64,000 bases of DNA from Hydrogenophaga aromaticivorans (GTDB lineage Bacteria; Pseudomonadota; Gammaproteobacteria; Burkholderiales; Burkholderiaceae_C): NCBI RefSeq assembly GCF_013387465.1, contig NZ_VYGV01000016.1, positions 708,838 to 772,837 of the forward strand, given 5' to 3'. A program made the position numbers and the translations under genes. Shown in pieces: positions 1 to 12,113 of the stretch; the stretch's first letter is position 1; each line of letters opens with the position of its first letter. Below the pieces are notes generated by a model. The model was given only the letters and a program-made list of their open reading frames with translations, ran no database searches and was not told the origin of the DNA.

Positions 1-940
1 GCGCCATCGCGCCGCGCGCGGTGTCCAGTTCGGGAGGATCGTCGGCCAGCAGGCGCTGTGCGGCCTGCGTGTTGGCCAGCACTGCGGTGAGCGGCTGATT
101 GAGTTCGTGCGCCATGCCGGCGGCGAGTTCGCCCAGGGTGTTGAGGCGCGCAACCTGGCCCAGGCGCAGCAACGCCTCGGCGCGGCGGCGTGCGGTGCGC
201 AGGCCTTGCACCTGGGCCACCAGGGCGAGCACGGCGGCCACCGCGGCGGTCCAGCCCGCCATGCGGACCCAGGGCAGTTGCGACCAGCCCAGTTGCCGTT
301 CGGCCACGACCTCGAACGGCTGGCTCGCCGCGGCCAGGGGCTTGTGGAAGCTGAAACGCCAGCCTTGTCCGGCGTCGAGCGCGGCGGTGTCCCCGGCCTG
401 CAGGTCCACGCGCTGTTCCCCCAGCGCGAGCGAGATCCGCACCGGGCTGTTGTCGGGTTGCATGGGCCATTCGGTCCAGGGCACCATGCCACGCACCGAG
501 AGGGTCAACGCGTAGCTGGTGGGTTCGGCCGCCAATACCAGCCGGTAGCGGTCGGGGTCCCCATCGCTGGCCGCCGCGATCACGGCCCGACGGTCGCGCT
601 GCGAGGTGGTTTCCGCAGCGGTCAGTGCGCCGTCGGGCCAGGCCTGGTCACGGTCGCGGCGCTGCACCGCGAGGATGTGTGGATAGAGTGCGGGCAGGCG
701 CTGCTCGTTGGCTGTTGTGCCCGGCGCCGATGGGCCGGGTTGCAGCAGGGCCAGGGTGTCGAGGATGGCGTCGTGCTGGACCGCCTGCTGGCTCAGCAGC
801 CGGTGAACGATGCGGGCGTCTGTTTCGAACAGAGCACGTTGCGTGTCGATGGACTGGCGCGCAATCAGCACCGCGCCGGCCGCTGCCAACAGCGTGCCGC
901 CCAGCCACCACCACCGCCTACCACGCCACGATTCACCCAT
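1..940 (-). CDS. Membrane sensor histidine kinase, N-terminal part (cut by window edge)
   Basis: The reading frame opens with ATG at 940 and runs off the left edge, giving about 313 residues. A hydrophobic segment near residues 11-27 and a second near residue 230 frame a roughly 200-residue sensory region that is probably periplasmic. The H-box HELNQPLTAV follows, with the phospho-accepting His near residue 278. This form of the H-box is seen in FixL/DctB-type kinases. The ATPase domain lies outside the window. It reads in the same direction as glgP, whose stop is 82 bp upstream, but nothing shows they share a transcript. The ligand cannot be inferred from what is visible. Confidence 0.85.
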   Translation of the reverse strand, partial: MGESWRGRRWWWLGGTLLAAAGAVLIARQSIDTQRALFETDARIVHRLLSQQAVQHDAILDTLALLQPGPSAPGTTANEQRLPALYPHILAVQRRDRDQAWPDGALTAAETTSQRDRRAVIAAASDGDPDRYRLVLAAEPTSYALTLSVRGMVPWTEWPMQPDNSPVRISLALGEQRVDLQAGDTAALDAGQGWRFSFHKPLAAASQPFEVVAERQLGWSQLPWVRMAGWTAAVAAVLALVAQVQGLRTARRRAEALLRLGQVARLNTLGELAAGMAHELNQPLTAVLANTQAAQRLLADDPPELDTARGAMA

Positions 941-1022
941 GCGGCAGATTCTGGCACGCGCACCGCCCCCGCAGCGGCGCAGCCCCGATCCGTGCCGACT
1001 TGGGCGCGGACCGCAAGGCGAT

Positions 1023-3503
1023 TTACTCAAACAGCGGCTTCACGTTCCAGATCTGGTCGGCGTACTCGCGGATCGTTCGGTCCGACGAGAAGGTGCCCAT
1101 GCCGGCCACGTTCATGATCGCGTGGCGCGTCCACTCGGTGGGGCGGCGGTAGAGCTCGTCCACCTTGCCCTGCGCCGCCAGGTAGTCGCCGTAGTCGGCC
1201 AGCAGCAGGTAGTAATCGGATTCGAGCAGCGTGCGCGTGATGTCGTGGAAACGGCCGGGCTCTTCCGGACTGAAGGCGCCTTCGGCGATGCGGTCGATGG
1301 CGGTCTTCAGGTCGTAGTTGTGGTCGTAGTAGCGGCGCGGGTTGTAGCCGCTGGCGCGCAAGGCGGCGACCTGCTCGGTGCGCAGGCCGAAGATGAAGAT
1401 GTGGTCCAGGCCCACGTTCTCGGCGATCTCGATGTTGGCGCCGTCCCAGGTGCCGATGGTCAGCGCACCGTTGAGCGCGAACTTCATGTTGCCGGTACCC
1501 GAGGCTTCGGTGCCGGCGGTGGAGATCTGCTCGGACAGGTCGGCCGCCGGGATGATGACCTCGGCCAGCGACACGCGGTAGTTCGGCATGAACACCACCT
1601 TGAGCTTGTCGCCGATGCGCTTGTCGTTGTTGACCGTGCGCGCCACGTCGTTGATGAGCTTGATCACCAGCTTGGCCATGTAGTAGGCCGACGCGGCCTT
1701 GCCACCAAAGATCACCGTGCGTGGCACCCAGTTGGCGTTCGGGTGTGCGAGGATCTGCTGGTAGCGCGTGACCACGTGCAGCACGTTGAGCAGCTGGCGC
1801 TTGTATTCGTGCATGCGCTTGATCTGCACGTCGAACAGGCTCTCGGGGTTGACGATCACGCCGGTTTCCTGCGCGATGCGTTCGGCCAGGCGCTTCTTGT
1901 TCTGCGCCTTGGCGAGGCGGAAGGCGCTGTTGAACTCGGGGTCGGCCGCGAGTTCGCGCAGCGCGCTGAGCTCGTCGAGGTTGCGCCGCCAGGTGCTGCC
2001 GATGCGCGCGTCGATCAGCGCCGACAGCGGGCGGTTGGCCTGCGAGAGCCAGCGCCGCGGCGTGATGCCGTTGGTCTTGTTGCAGAAGCGTTCGGGCCAG
2101 ATCTTGGCGAAGTCGGCAAAGATGGTCTCCACCATCAGGTTGCTGTGCAGTGCCGACACGCCGTTGACCTTGTGGCTGGCCAGCACCGAGAGCGACGCCA
2201 TGCGCACGCGGCGCTGCCCGCGTTCGTCGATCAGCGAGACGCGGCGCAACAAGTCGTTGTCGTTGGGGAAACGGTCGTGCACCTCGGCCAGGAAACGCGC
2301 GTTGAGGTCGTAGATGATGCGCAGGTGGCGCGGCAGCAGGCGCCCCATCAGGTCCACCGGCCAGGTCTCCAGCGCTTCCTGCATCAGCGTGTGGTTGGTG
2401 TAGCTGAAGATGCGCTGGCACAGGTCCCACGCGGCGTCCCATTCGAGCCGGTGTTCATCCACCAGGATGCGCATGAGCTCGGGAACGGCCAGCGCCGGGT
2501 GCGTGTCGTTGAGGTGGATGGCCACCTTGTCGGCCAGCTGGTCGAAGCTGCCGTGGCTCTTGAGGTAGCGGCGAACGATGTCCTGCAGCGAGGCGCTGAC
2601 GAAGAAGTATTCCTGGCGCAGTCGCAGTTCCTTGCCGTGTTCGGTGGAGTCGTCGGGGTAGAGCACGCGCGAGACGTTTTCCGACTCGTTCTTGGCCTCG
2701 ACGGCGCGCATGTAGTCGCCCTTGTTGAAGGCGTCGAGGTTGATGCCGCTGGTGGCGCGCGCGGTCCACAGGCGCAGGGTCGACACGCTGCTGAGCTCGT
2801 GGCCGGGCACGCCGCTGTCGTAGGCGGTGGCGATCACGTCGTCGGTGTCGACCCAGCGCACGTGGTCACCTTCCTGCACCAGCCGGCCACCGAACTGCAC
2901 CGGATAGCTGAACTCGGGCCGCATGAATTCCCAGGGGTTGCCGTTGACCAGCCAGTAGTCGGGCTCTTCGACCTGGCGGCCGTCGACGATGCGCTGCGCG
3001 AACATGCCGTAGTCGTAGCGGATGCCGTAGCCCATGCCGGGCAGGCCCACGGTGGCCATGGAATCGAGGAAACAGGCCGCGAGCCGGCCCAGGCCGCCGT
3101 TGCCGAGGCCGGCATCGGTTTCGAGGTCGATCAGCGCGTCGAAGTCGGCGCCGAGCTGGGTGCAGGCTTCCTTGGCGGCGTCGTAGATGCCGACCGCGAG
3201 CAGCGCGTTGGTCAGCGCACGGCCGGTCAGAAACTCCAGCGAGAGGTAATACACGCGCTTGGCGTCGCTGTCCTGCGCCGTGGCCAGGGTCTCGCGCCAG
3301 CGGTCCATGGTGCGGTCGCGCACGGCGTGGAACAGCGCGAACAGCCAGTCGCGCCGGGTGGCCGAGCGCAGGTCTTTGCCGACCGCGTAGACCAGCCGGT
3401 TGGCGATCGACTTGCGCAGCGCGTCGACGGTGTTGTCCAGGTGGTCGTATTCGAACGGCGCAGTGGCTGTGCCGTGGGTGGGTGTGAGCAGGGCGTTGGG
3501 CAT
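1023..3503 (-). CDS. glgP: Glycogen phosphorylase
   Basis: Glycogen phosphorylase removes terminal glucose from glycogen as glucose-1-phosphate, using pyridoxal phosphate. At 826 aa it matches the usual family length of about 815-830. The PLP site reads [14 protein letters not shown], with the Schiff-base lysine at about residue 674, and the adjacent [12 protein letters not shown] stretch is typical of GT35. It is the last gene of the six-gene glycogen operon and starts 51 bp after the glgA stop. The ATG at 3503 has no strong ribosome-binding site, so coupling to upstream translation is possible. I see no clear terminator after its stop. Placing glgP beside the biosynthetic genes lets synthesis and breakdown enzymes come from one transcript. 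Confidence 0.97.
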   Translation of the reverse strand: MPNALLTPTHGTATAPFEYDHLDNTVDALRKSIANRLVYAVGKDLRSATRRDWLFALFHAVRDRTMDRWRETLATAQDSDAKRVYYLSLEFLTGRALTNALLAVGIYDAAKEACTQLGADFDALIDLETDAGLGNGGLGRLAACFLDSMATVGLPGMGYGIRYDYGMFAQRIVDGRQVEEPDYWLVNGNPWEFMRPEFSYPVQFGGRLVQEGDHVRWVDTDDVIATAYDSGVPGHELSSVSTLRLWTARATSGINLDAFNKGDYMRAVEAKNESENVSRVLYPDDSTEHGKELRLRQEYFFVSASLQDIVRRYLKSHGSFDQLADKVAIHLNDTHPALAVPELMRILVDEHRLEWDAAWDLCQRIFSYTNHTLMQEALETWPVDLMGRLLPRHLRIIYDLNARFLAEVHDRFPNDNDLLRRVSLIDERGQRRVRMASLSVLASHKVNGVSALHSNLMVETIFADFAKIWPERFCNKTNGITPRRWLSQANRPLSALIDARIGSTWRRNLDELSALRELAADPEFNSAFRLAKAQNKKRLAERIAQETGVIVNPESLFDVQIKRMHEYKRQLLNVLHVVTRYQQILAHPNANWVPRTVIFGGKAASAYYMAKLVIKLINDVARTVNNDKRIGDKLKVVFMPNYRVSLAEVIIPAADLSEQISTAGTEASGTGNMKFALNGALTIGTWDGANIEIAENVGLDHIFIFGLRTEQVAALRASGYNPRRYYDHNYDLKTAIDRIAEGAFSPEEPGRFHDITRTLLESDYYLLLADYGDYLAAQGKVDELYRRPTEWTRHAIMNVAGMGTFSSDRTIREYADQIWNVKPLFE

Positions 3504-3554
3504 GGCGGTGGTGTCGGCAGGTCGGGAGCGAGCGGAAGGTGTGGCGTTTCGGGT

Positions 3555-5083
3555 TCAAGCAGAACGCGTGCCATCGGTGGTGGGGGCCAGCGCGGTTTCG
3601 TAGACCCGCAGGTAGTCGCGGGCGGCGCGGGCCCAGTCGAAGCGCAGCGCCATGGCGTGGCGCTGCACGGCCAGCCAGTCGGCCGGACGGCGCTGCAGGG
3701 CAAAGGCGCGCCGCAGCGCGGACGACAGATCGGCCACGGTCAGCTCGTGGAACACGAAGCCGCTGGCGCTGCCGTCGTCCAGGTTTTCGAGGCTGCAGTC
3801 GGTCACGGTGTCGGCCAGGCCGCCCACGGCGCGCACCAGTGGCAGCGTGCCGTAGCGCAGGCCGTAGAGTTGGGTCAGGCCGCAGGGTTCGAAGCGCGAG
3901 GGCAGCAGGATCACGTCGGCGCCGGCGATGATGCCGTGCGCCAGCGCCTCGTCGTAGCCCACGCGCAGGGCCACCTGCCCCGGGTGGCGTTCTGCGCAGT
4001 TCTGCAGCGCGGCTTCGATGGCCGCATCGCCCGCGCCCAGCACGGCGAGCTGGCCACCGCGCTGCACCAACTCGTCCACCACGGCCGGCAGCAGGTGCAG
4101 GCCCTTCTGTTCGGTGAGGCGGCTGACGACGGCGAACAGCAGGGCGTCCGGCTGTTTCTCCAGCCCGAGGGTCTTTTGCAGCCGGGCCTTGGCTTTGGCT
4201 TTGCCGGCCAGGCGTGTGGCGCTGAAGCCGGGTTTGACCAGCGGGTCGGCATCCGGGTTCCAGACCGCGTCGTCCACGCCGTTGAGGATGCCGCTCAGCA
4301 CCGCCTGACGCGCGCGCAGCACCCCGTCGAGTCCGCAACCCTGTTCGGGCCCGGTGATTTCACGGGCGTAGGTGGGGCTGACCGTGGTGATGGCATCGCT
4401 GTACAACAGGCCCGCTTTCATGAAGGACACGAGGCCGTGGAATTCCAGCCCGTCGAGGTGGAACAGCGCATCGGGCAGGCCCAGGGGACCGCGCAGGGCC
4501 GCGTCGAACACGCCCTGGTAGGCCAGGTTGTGGATGGTGAAGACCGTGGCGGGTCGGCGCTGCCCGGAAGGGGGCAGCTGGTGCAGGTAGGCGAAGGCCA
4601 GGCCGGTGTGCCAGTCGTGGCCGTGCACCACGTCGGGGCACCAGGTGGGGTCCAGACCGGTGCCGAGCAGGGCCGCAGCCCAGCCCAGCCAGGCGAACTG
4701 CTGCGCGCTGTCGGGCCAGGGCTGGCCGCTGGCGTCGAGGTAGGGGTTGCCGCCGCGGTCGAACAGGCCGGGCGCGTGCAGCAGCAGCACCGGCTGGCCA
4801 TGTGCGCCCATGCGCCCGGCCCGCAGCCAGGGCTCGGGGCCGGCCGCGGTGTCGGCCCGAGGGCCCAGGTCCCAGGGCAGGCCGGGCGCACCGCCCGCGG
4901 GCACCGGCAGGGCGGGGCCTTCCGGCGTCACACCCGCCACGATGGACGGAAAGGCGGGCAGCAGCAGGCGCACGTCGGCACCCGCGGCCGCCAGGGCCGG
5001 CGGCAGACCCGCACTCACATCGGCCAGCCCGCCGGTCTTGAGCAGCGGGTAGACCTCGGAACAGACGTAAAGGACGCGCAGAC

Positions 5084-5087
<4 letters not shown>
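3555..5087 (-). CDS. glgA: Glycogen synthase (ADP-glucose dependent)
   Basis: This GT5 enzyme extends alpha-1,4-glucan chains from ADP-glucose. The N-terminus carries the ADP-glucose-binding signature KTGGLADV, with the Lys at residue 17. The C-terminal half has the GT-B donor-site motif [19 protein letters not shown] with its conserved Glu. The length, 510 aa, is somewhat longer than the roughly 480 aa of E. coli GlgA. Its ATG at 5087 overlaps the glgC stop by 4 bp (ATGA), so the ADP-glucose-producing enzyme and the synthase are probably translationally coupled. glgP follows 51 bp downstream. Confidence 0.96.
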
Positions 5088-6346
<1,259 letters not shown>

Positions 6347-6379
6347 GCGTGTCTCCTGTCGTGTTGAAAGGCGGGGAAT

Positions 6380-7891
6380 TCAGGGGTGGGGCCAGCGTCC
6401 GTGAGCTTTCGTCATGGCCGCCAGGCGTTCGGCGGGTTCGTGGTTCACCTGGCTCCAGTCGAAGCGCCACTCCCAGCAGCCGGTGGCCAGGCCAGGCGTG
6501 TTCATGCGGTGCCGGGTGTCCAGGCCCAGCACGTCCTGGAACGGCACCACCAGGGTGTTGGCGACCGACATCGACAAGGCGTTGATCAGGGTCCAGTTGG
6601 GCTCGGTGTCCACACAGTAGCCCAGATAAGCCCGCGCCGAGGTCTTTTCACCCGCCATCGCGCTGTTCCACCAGCCCACGGTGGTTTCGTTGTCGTGCGT
6701 GCCGGTGTAGGCCACGGTCTGGCGCTCCAGGTTGTGCGGCAGGTAGGGGTTGGCCGGGCCGCTGCCAAAGGCGAACTGCAGGATGCGCATGCCCGGGAAA
6801 CCGCAGGCCTCGCGCAGCGCGGTCACTTCGGGCGTGATCAGTCCCAGGTCTTCGGCAATGATGGGCAGTTGGCCCAGCTCGTCTTCGATGGCCTTGAAGA
6901 ATGCCAGCCCCGGGCCGGGCTGCCACTGACCGGCCACGGCGGTGGGTTCGCTGGCCGGGATTTCCCAATGCGCCTCGAAGCCGCGGAAGTGGTCCAGCCG
7001 CACCACGTCGACCTGCTGGAAAAGGTGGGCCAGCCGGTCTTTCCACCAGCGGTAACCGCGGTGCGCCATGGCTTCCCAGTTGTAGAGCGGGTTGCCCCAG
7101 CGCTGGCCGGTGGCGCTGAAATAGTCGGGCGGCACACCGGCCACCACGGCGGGTTCCATCTGCTCGTCGAGCAGGAACTGGTCGGCGTGGGCCCAGACGT
7201 CGGCGCTGTGGTGCGCGACGAAGATCGGCGCGTCGCCCACCATCTGCACACCGCGTTCGCGCGCGTAGCTGCGCAGGTTCTGCCACTGGACCCAGAAGCG
7301 CCACTGCACGAAGCGCCAGAAACCCAGCGCGTGCACCGACTGCTCGCGCACCGCGTCCAGCGCAGCGCTCTCGCGCCGCGCCAGCGGCTCCGGCCAGAGC
7401 GACCAGGGGCCGCCGTGGCGCTCGTCGAGCACCATGAACAGGGCGTAGTCGTCAAGCCAGTGGGCCTGTTCGGCGCAGAACGCGGCCAGGGCCTCGCGGC
7501 AGACATCGGTGGCGCGCTGGCTGAAGCCGTCCCAGGCCTTGCGCAGGCAGGCCATGCGGTAGGGCGCGACGCGCTCGAAATCGCAATGGTGGTGGTCAAA
7601 GCCCTTGCGCGCCATCCAGGGCAGCCAGCCCAGGTGCACGAGGTCGTCCAGGTCCACCATCAGCGGACTGCCGGCGAAGGCCGAGACGCTCTGGTAGGGC
7701 GAGTTGCCCGGGCCGGCCGGCGAGAGCGGCAGGATCTGCCAGATCGACTGGCCGGCCGAAGCGAGCCAGTCGACGAAGTGGCGCGCGGCAGGGCCCAGGT
7801 CGCCCGAGCCGTGGGGGCCGGGCAGGCTGGTGATGTGCAGCAGCACGCCGCTGGTGCGGCGCGTGAGCAGGTCGCTGGGGTGGTGGTTCAT
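6380..7891 (-). CDS. malQ: 4-alpha-glucanotransferase (amylomaltase)
   Basis: A GH77 disproportionating enzyme that transfers maltooligosaccharide segments between glucans. It begins near TSGVLLHITSLPGPHGSGDLG and contains the GH77 blocks VVRLDHFRGFEAHWEIPA (catalytic Asp), IIAEDLGLI (acid/base Glu) and YTGTHDNETTVGWW. I chose the ATG at 7891, giving 503 aa; an ATG 69 bp upstream would add a poorly conserved tail that overlaps the glgX stop. The gene sits 22 bp after glgX. In this operon it probably recycles the short maltooligosaccharides left by GlgP and GlgX. Glucose released by this activity could be returned to metabolism by the glucokinase encoded at 34290. Confidence 0.95.
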   Translation of the reverse strand: MNHHPSDLLTRRTSGVLLHITSLPGPHGSGDLGPAARHFVDWLASAGQSIWQILPLSPAGPGNSPYQSVSAFAGSPLMVDLDDLVHLGWLPWMARKGFDHHHCDFERVAPYRMACLRKAWDGFSQRATDVCREALAAFCAEQAHWLDDYALFMVLDERHGGPWSLWPEPLARRESAALDAVREQSVHALGFWRFVQWRFWVQWQNLRSYARERGVQMVGDAPIFVAHHSADVWAHADQFLLDEQMEPAVVAGVPPDYFSATGQRWGNPLYNWEAMAHRGYRWWKDRLAHLFQQVDVVRLDHFRGFEAHWEIPASEPTAVAGQWQPGPGLAFFKAIEDELGQLPIIAEDLGLITPEVTALREACGFPGMRILQFAFGSGPANPYLPHNLERQTVAYTGTHDNETTVGWWNSAMAGEKTSARAYLGYCVDTEPNWTLINALSMSVANTLVVPFQDVLGLDTRHRMNTPGLATGCWEWRFDWSQVNHEPAERLAAMTKAHGRWPHP

Positions 7892-7913
7892 GGCGTGGTG
7901 CGGGTGTGGGGCA

Positions 7914-10076
7914 TCAGCCTTGCAAACTCTGGACCAGCACACAAATCCGGGCCTCGGCACAGTGCAGCCGGCCGGTCACGGGCTCGCCTGCGGCTTCATT
8001 CAGCGCCACGAAGGCGCGGGCGCTGTCCAGCCGCAGCGACCAGGTGCCGGGTGGCAGTGCCAGCGTGGTGTGGCCGCGACCGGCGTGCCAGACCATCAGC
8101 AGGCGTTCGGCGGGTGGCTGGCCAGCCTCTCCCACGGTGATCACCGCGCCCAGGGTGCAATGCTGGCTGTTGTGCCAGGCCTCGGCGTGCATGGCCTGGC
8201 CGTCACCGTGCAGCCAGTGGATGTCGGCCGGGCCGCCTTTCACCGTGGGCTGGCCGCTGAACCAGCGCGCATGGCGCAAGCCCGGGTGCAGGCGGCGCAG
8301 CGCGGCGAGGCCGGCCACGAAGCCGGGCAGCTCGCCGTCGGCCTGCGGCCAATCGAGCCAGGTGATGGGGTTGTCCTGGCAGTAGCTGTTGTTGTTGCCT
8401 TGCTGGCTGTGGCCGAGTTCGTCGCCGGCCAGCAGCTGCGGCGTGCCCTGGGCGCAGAACAAAGTGGCCAGCAGGGCGCGGCGCCAGAGGCCGCGCCGGT
8501 GCTGCACCAGCGGGTCGTCGCTGGGGCCTTCCACGCCGGCGTTGGCGCTCAGGTTGTGGCTGTGGCCATCGCGGTTGTCTTCACCGTTGGCGGCGTTGTG
8601 TTTGTGCGCATAGGCGGTGAGGTCGGCCAGGGTGTAGCCGTCGTGCGCGGTCAGCAGGTTCACGCTGGCCGCGGGCAGCCGGCCCTGGTGGTTGAACAGG
8701 TCGCTGCTGGCGCAGACACGGCTGGCGAGTTCGCCGAGCGAGGCGTGGTGGCCGAGCCAGAAGGCGCGCACGCCGTCGCGGAAGCGGTCGTTCCACTCCA
8801 GCCAGCCGGGTGCGAAACCGCCGCAGTGGTAGCCGTTGGGGCCGATGTCCCAGGGCTCGGCGATCAGGCGCACGTGGCGCAGCACCGGGTCTTGCGCCAT
8901 GGCATTGAGCAGGGGTGCGTGCGGATGGAAGGCGTGGTCGAGTGCGGCGACGCGACCCAGCGAAACAGCCAAGTCGAAGCGGAACCCGTCCACGCCATAG
9001 GCCTGGACCCACCAGCGCAGGCTGTCCATCACCCACTGCAGCACGCGCGGCTCGCTCACGTTGAGGCTGTTGCCGCAGCCGCTGAAGTTGTGCGGCAGGC
9101 CGTGTTCGCCCATGACGTACCAGGCGTTCTGGCCCAGGCCGCGCCAGCTGAGCGTGGGGCCGTCGAGGTCGCTCTCGGCGGTGTGGTTGAACACCACGTC
9201 GAGCACGACCTCGATGCCGGCGCGGTGCAGCGCGTCCACCATGAAGCGGAACTCGGCGCGCACGGCAGCGGCTTGCTCGGGGTTGGCCGGATCCGTGCCG
9301 CCGGTGGCGGCCGCGTAGCCGGGTTCGGGCGCAAAGGCGTTGAGCGTGTTGTAACCCCAGTGGTTGACCAGGCCGCGCGCCAGCAGGTGGCGCTCGCTGA
9401 TGTGCTGGTGCACCGGCAGCAGGCAGACGGTGGTGATGCCCAGGCGCTGCAGGTGGGCGGTCACGGCCGGGTGGGCGAGGGCGGCGTAGCTGCCGCGCTG
9501 CGCCTCGGGCACTTCGGGGTGCAGCCGGGTCAGTGCCTTCACGTGGGCTTCGTAAATGAACACCCGCTCACCGGCGATCACCGGGCGCGGCGCGATGGCG
9601 TGGCCCGCCTCGAGTTCGGCCTGGGCATCCAGCACCACACATTTCGGCATGGCCGCGGCGTTGTCCTGCGGGGCCGGCCGGTGCTCTGCCCAGGGCTGGT
9701 CGGGTTTCAGCGGGTCGGCCACCGTGTGACCAGCCTGCAGCGCCAGCCGTTCGGTACCGCCCACCAGGGCCAGGGCCCAGGGGTCGAGCAGCAGGCGGGC
9801 CGGGTTGAAGCGGTGGCCCGCTTCCGGCGCCCAGGGGCCGTGCGCACGCAGGCCATACAGCTGGCCGGCGCTCAGGCCCGGCACGAAGGCCTGCCAGATG
9901 CCGTTGCCGACATGGGCCAGCACGATGCGCTGTGTCTCGGGGCCGGGGGCGCTGTCAAACAGGCACACCTCAAGGCCTTCGGCCTGCGGTGCCCAGACGG
10001 CAAACTGCACACCGCTTTGCCCGTTTTGCTCGTGCAGGTGCGCACCCAACGCCGGGGCGAGGTGAGCCGGGCTCAT
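7914..10076 (-). CDS. glgX: Glycogen debranching enzyme (isoamylase-type GlgX)
   Basis: A GH13 enzyme that hydrolyses alpha-1,6 branches, typically on limit dextrins trimmed by phosphorylase. An N-terminal CBM48-like domain (about residues 15-110) precedes the TIM barrel. Visible GH13 regions are VVLDVVFNHTAE, DGFRFDLAVSLGR with the nucleophile Asp, LIAEPWDIG with the catalytic Glu, and LLTAHDGYTLADL. The GlgX-type NGEDNRDGHSHN stretch is also present. The length of 720 aa is normal. The ATG at 10076 overlaps the glgB stop by 4 bp (ATGA), implying translational coupling of the branching and debranching enzymes. Confidence 0.96.
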   Translation of the reverse strand: MSPAHLAPALGAHLHEQNGQSGVQFAVWAPQAEGLEVCLFDSAPGPETQRIVLAHVGNGIWQAFVPGLSAGQLYGLRAHGPWAPEAGHRFNPARLLLDPWALALVGGTERLALQAGHTVADPLKPDQPWAEHRPAPQDNAAAMPKCVVLDAQAELEAGHAIAPRPVIAGERVFIYEAHVKALTRLHPEVPEAQRGSYAALAHPAVTAHLQRLGITTVCLLPVHQHISERHLLARGLVNHWGYNTLNAFAPEPGYAAATGGTDPANPEQAAAVRAEFRFMVDALHRAGIEVVLDVVFNHTAESDLDGPTLSWRGLGQNAWYVMGEHGLPHNFSGCGNSLNVSEPRVLQWVMDSLRWWVQAYGVDGFRFDLAVSLGRVAALDHAFHPHAPLLNAMAQDPVLRHVRLIAEPWDIGPNGYHCGGFAPGWLEWNDRFRDGVRAFWLGHHASLGELASRVCASSDLFNHQGRLPAASVNLLTAHDGYTLADLTAYAHKHNAANGEDNRDGHSHNLSANAGVEGPSDDPLVQHRRGLWRRALLATLFCAQGTPQLLAGDELGHSQQGNNNSYCQDNPITWLDWPQADGELPGFVAGLAALRRLHPGLRHARWFSGQPTVKGGPADIHWLHGDGQAMHAEAWHNSQHCTLGAVITVGEAGQPPAERLLMVWHAGRGHTTLALPPGTWSLRLDSARAFVALNEAAGEPVTGRLHCAEARICVLVQSLQG

Positions 10077-11992
10077 GTTCTCGTGGACTCAGGCTTCAGC
10101 CACAACACCGCCAGTGGCGGCAGCGTGAACGCCGCCGACCAGTGCTGGCCGTGCAGGGGCACGTCTTCGGCCAGCACGTTGCCGTGGTTGCCCACGTTGC
10201 TGCCGCCGTAGTGGGTCGAATCGGTGTTGAGCCGCTCTTGCCAGCGACCGGCGTGGGGCAGACCCACGCGGTAGCCGTGGCGCACCATGGGCGTGAGGTT
10301 GGCGATCACCACCACGGTGTCCTCCAGCTGCTGGCCATAGCGCGTGAAGGCGAGCACCGAGTGTTCGGCATCGTCCACCACCAGCCACTGGAAGCTGTGC
10401 GGGTCGGTGTCGCGCGCGTGCAGCGCCGGTTGTGCGCGGTAAGCCTGGTTGAGGTCGCCCACCAGGCGCTGCACGCCGGCGTGGGCCGGGTCGCCCAGCA
10501 GGTGCCAGGGCAGTTCGCTGTCGTGGTCCCACTCAGTCGGCTGGGCCAGTTCGGCGCCCATGAAGAGCAGCTTCTTGCCGGGGTGGGCGTACATCCAGGC
10601 GTAGAGGGCGCGCAGGTTGGCGAGCTGCTGCCAGCGGTCACCGGCCATCTTGCCCAGCAGCGAGCCCTTGCCGTGCACCACCTCGTCGTGCGAGAGCGGC
10701 AGGCAATAGTCTTCGCTCCAGGCGTACATCATCGCGAAGGTGAGCTTGTTGTGGTGCCAGCGGCGGTGCACCGGGTCCATCGAAAAATAGGCCAGGGTGT
10801 CGTGCATCCAGCCCATGTTCCATTTGTGGTCGAAGCCCAGGCCGCCCTCGGCCACGGCGCCGGTCACGCGCGGGAAGGCGGTGGATTCTTCGGCGATGGT
10901 GGTGGCCTGCGGCGCTTCGCGCTGCAGCACCTCGTGCACCTCGCGCAGGAAGGCGATGGCCTCGTAGTTCTCGCGTCCGCCGTCGCGGTTGGGAATCCAC
11001 TCGCCGGCCGGGCGGCTGTAGTCGCGGTAGAGCATGGAGGCGACCGCGTCCACGCGCAGGCCGTCGATGCCGTACTGCTCGACCCAGAACAGCGCGTTGC
11101 CGACCAGGAAGTTGCGCACCTCGAAGCGGCCGAAGTTGTAGATGAGCGTGTTCCAGTCGCGGTGGAATCCCTCGCGCGGGTCGGCGTGCTCGTACAGCGC
11201 GGTGCCGTCGAAGCGCGCCAGCGCGTGTTCGTCGGCGGGGAAGTGGGCCGGCACCCAGTCCAGGATGATCTTCAGGCCGGCGGCGTGGGCCGCGTCCACG
11301 AAGCGGCGAAAGGCTTCGGGCGAGCCGTGGCGCGCGGTGGGCGAATACAGGCCGGTGGGCTGGTAGCCCCAGGAGGCGTAGAACGGGTGTTCGCTGACCG
11401 GCAGCAGTTCCAGGTGGGTGAAGCCCAGGCCGGCGGCGTAGGGCACGAGGTGGGTGGCGAGATCGTCCCAGGTCGGCAGGGTGTGTGGCCCCTCGGGGCG
11501 CTTCCACGAACCGGGGTGCACTTCATAGATGGCCATGGGCGTGGCGGGGCGGGTGTGGGTCGCGGCCGGCGCCGGTGCGGCCCGCAGCGGTTCGCACACG
11601 CGCGCGGCGTTGCCCGGGGGCAGCTCGGTTTCACGCGCGTAGGGGTCGGTCTTCATCACGTGCCGGCCGTCGGCGCCCTGCACATCGAACTTGTACCAGG
11701 CGCCCACGCCGGCACCGGGCACGAACAGCTCCCACACGCCGCACTCGGGGCGAAACCGCATGGGCTGGGGCTGCCAGCCGTTGAAGTCACCGGTCAGGCC
11801 CACGTGGCGCGCATGGGGCGCCCAGACCGCGAACGCCGTGCCCGCCACGCCGTCCATCTCGGTGGTGTGGGCGCCGAGCTTCTGCCAGGGCCGCAGGTGT
11901 TTGCCTTCGGCCAGCAGCCAGGCGTCGGTCTCGCCGATCCAGAAACTGGTGAGCGCGCCGGGAGGGGTGGGGGAGGTGGGTGGTGGGTTCAT
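10073..11992 (-). CDS. glgB: 1,4-alpha-glucan branching enzyme
   Basis: GlgB cuts alpha-1,4 chains and rejoins them as alpha-1,6 branches. A CBM48 domain occupies about residues 30-130, followed by a GH13 barrel with GLKIILDWVPAHFP, the nucleophile Asp in GLRVDAVASMLYRDY, and the Glu in TIAEESTAFP. At 639 aa it lacks the extra N-terminal domain of the 728-aa E. coli enzyme, so it is the short architecture. I chose ATG 11992 over an in-frame ATG at 12022 because the latter lies inside a -10-like CAGAAT. It is the promoter-proximal gene of the glycogen operon and is divergent from the CDF exporter. Confidence 0.94.
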   Translation of the reverse strand: MNPPPTSPTPPGALTSFWIGETDAWLLAEGKHLRPWQKLGAHTTEMDGVAGTAFAVWAPHARHVGLTGDFNGWQPQPMRFRPECGVWELFVPGAGVGAWYKFDVQGADGRHVMKTDPYARETELPPGNAARVCEPLRAAPAPAATHTRPATPMAIYEVHPGSWKRPEGPHTLPTWDDLATHLVPYAAGLGFTHLELLPVSEHPFYASWGYQPTGLYSPTARHGSPEAFRRFVDAAHAAGLKIILDWVPAHFPADEHALARFDGTALYEHADPREGFHRDWNTLIYNFGRFEVRNFLVGNALFWVEQYGIDGLRVDAVASMLYRDYSRPAGEWIPNRDGGRENYEAIAFLREVHEVLQREAPQATTIAEESTAFPRVTGAVAEGGLGFDHKWNMGWMHDTLAYFSMDPVHRRWHHNKLTFAMMYAWSEDYCLPLSHDEVVHGKGSLLGKMAGDRWQQLANLRALYAWMYAHPGKKLLFMGAELAQPTEWDHDSELPWHLLGDPAHAGVQRLVGDLNQAYRAQPALHARDTDPHSFQWLVVDDAEHSVLAFTRYGQQLEDTVVVIANLTPMVRHGYRVGLPHAGRWQERLNTDSTHYGGSNVGNHGNVLAEDVPLHGQHWSAAFTLPPLAVLWLKPESTRT

Positions 11993-12101
11993 GGGAGGCA
12001 CGCTGTTGGGGCATTCTGGCACCGAACGGGAACCCGCTGGTTACATCCTGAGGCCGTTGGGGTCTGCTCTTGGGAGGCTCGGAACGCCCGTGAGCCTCGG
12101 C

Positions 12102-12107
12102 GACAAT
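12102..12107 (+). promoter_or_regulatory. -10-like hexamer for the CDF gene, leaderless spacing
   Basis: GACAAT is followed by exactly six bases and then the ATG at 12114. A start site 6-7 bases after a -10 element would coincide with the start codon. No convincing -35 box is visible, so this is a candidate only. Confidence 0.4.
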
Positions 12108-12113
12108 GGGCGG

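Noticed and set aside
12022..12022. ATG 12022 as the glgB start
   Set aside because: It overlaps a -10-like CAGAAT and adds ten unconserved residues. ATG 11992 is preferred, although neither has a strong ribosome-binding site.
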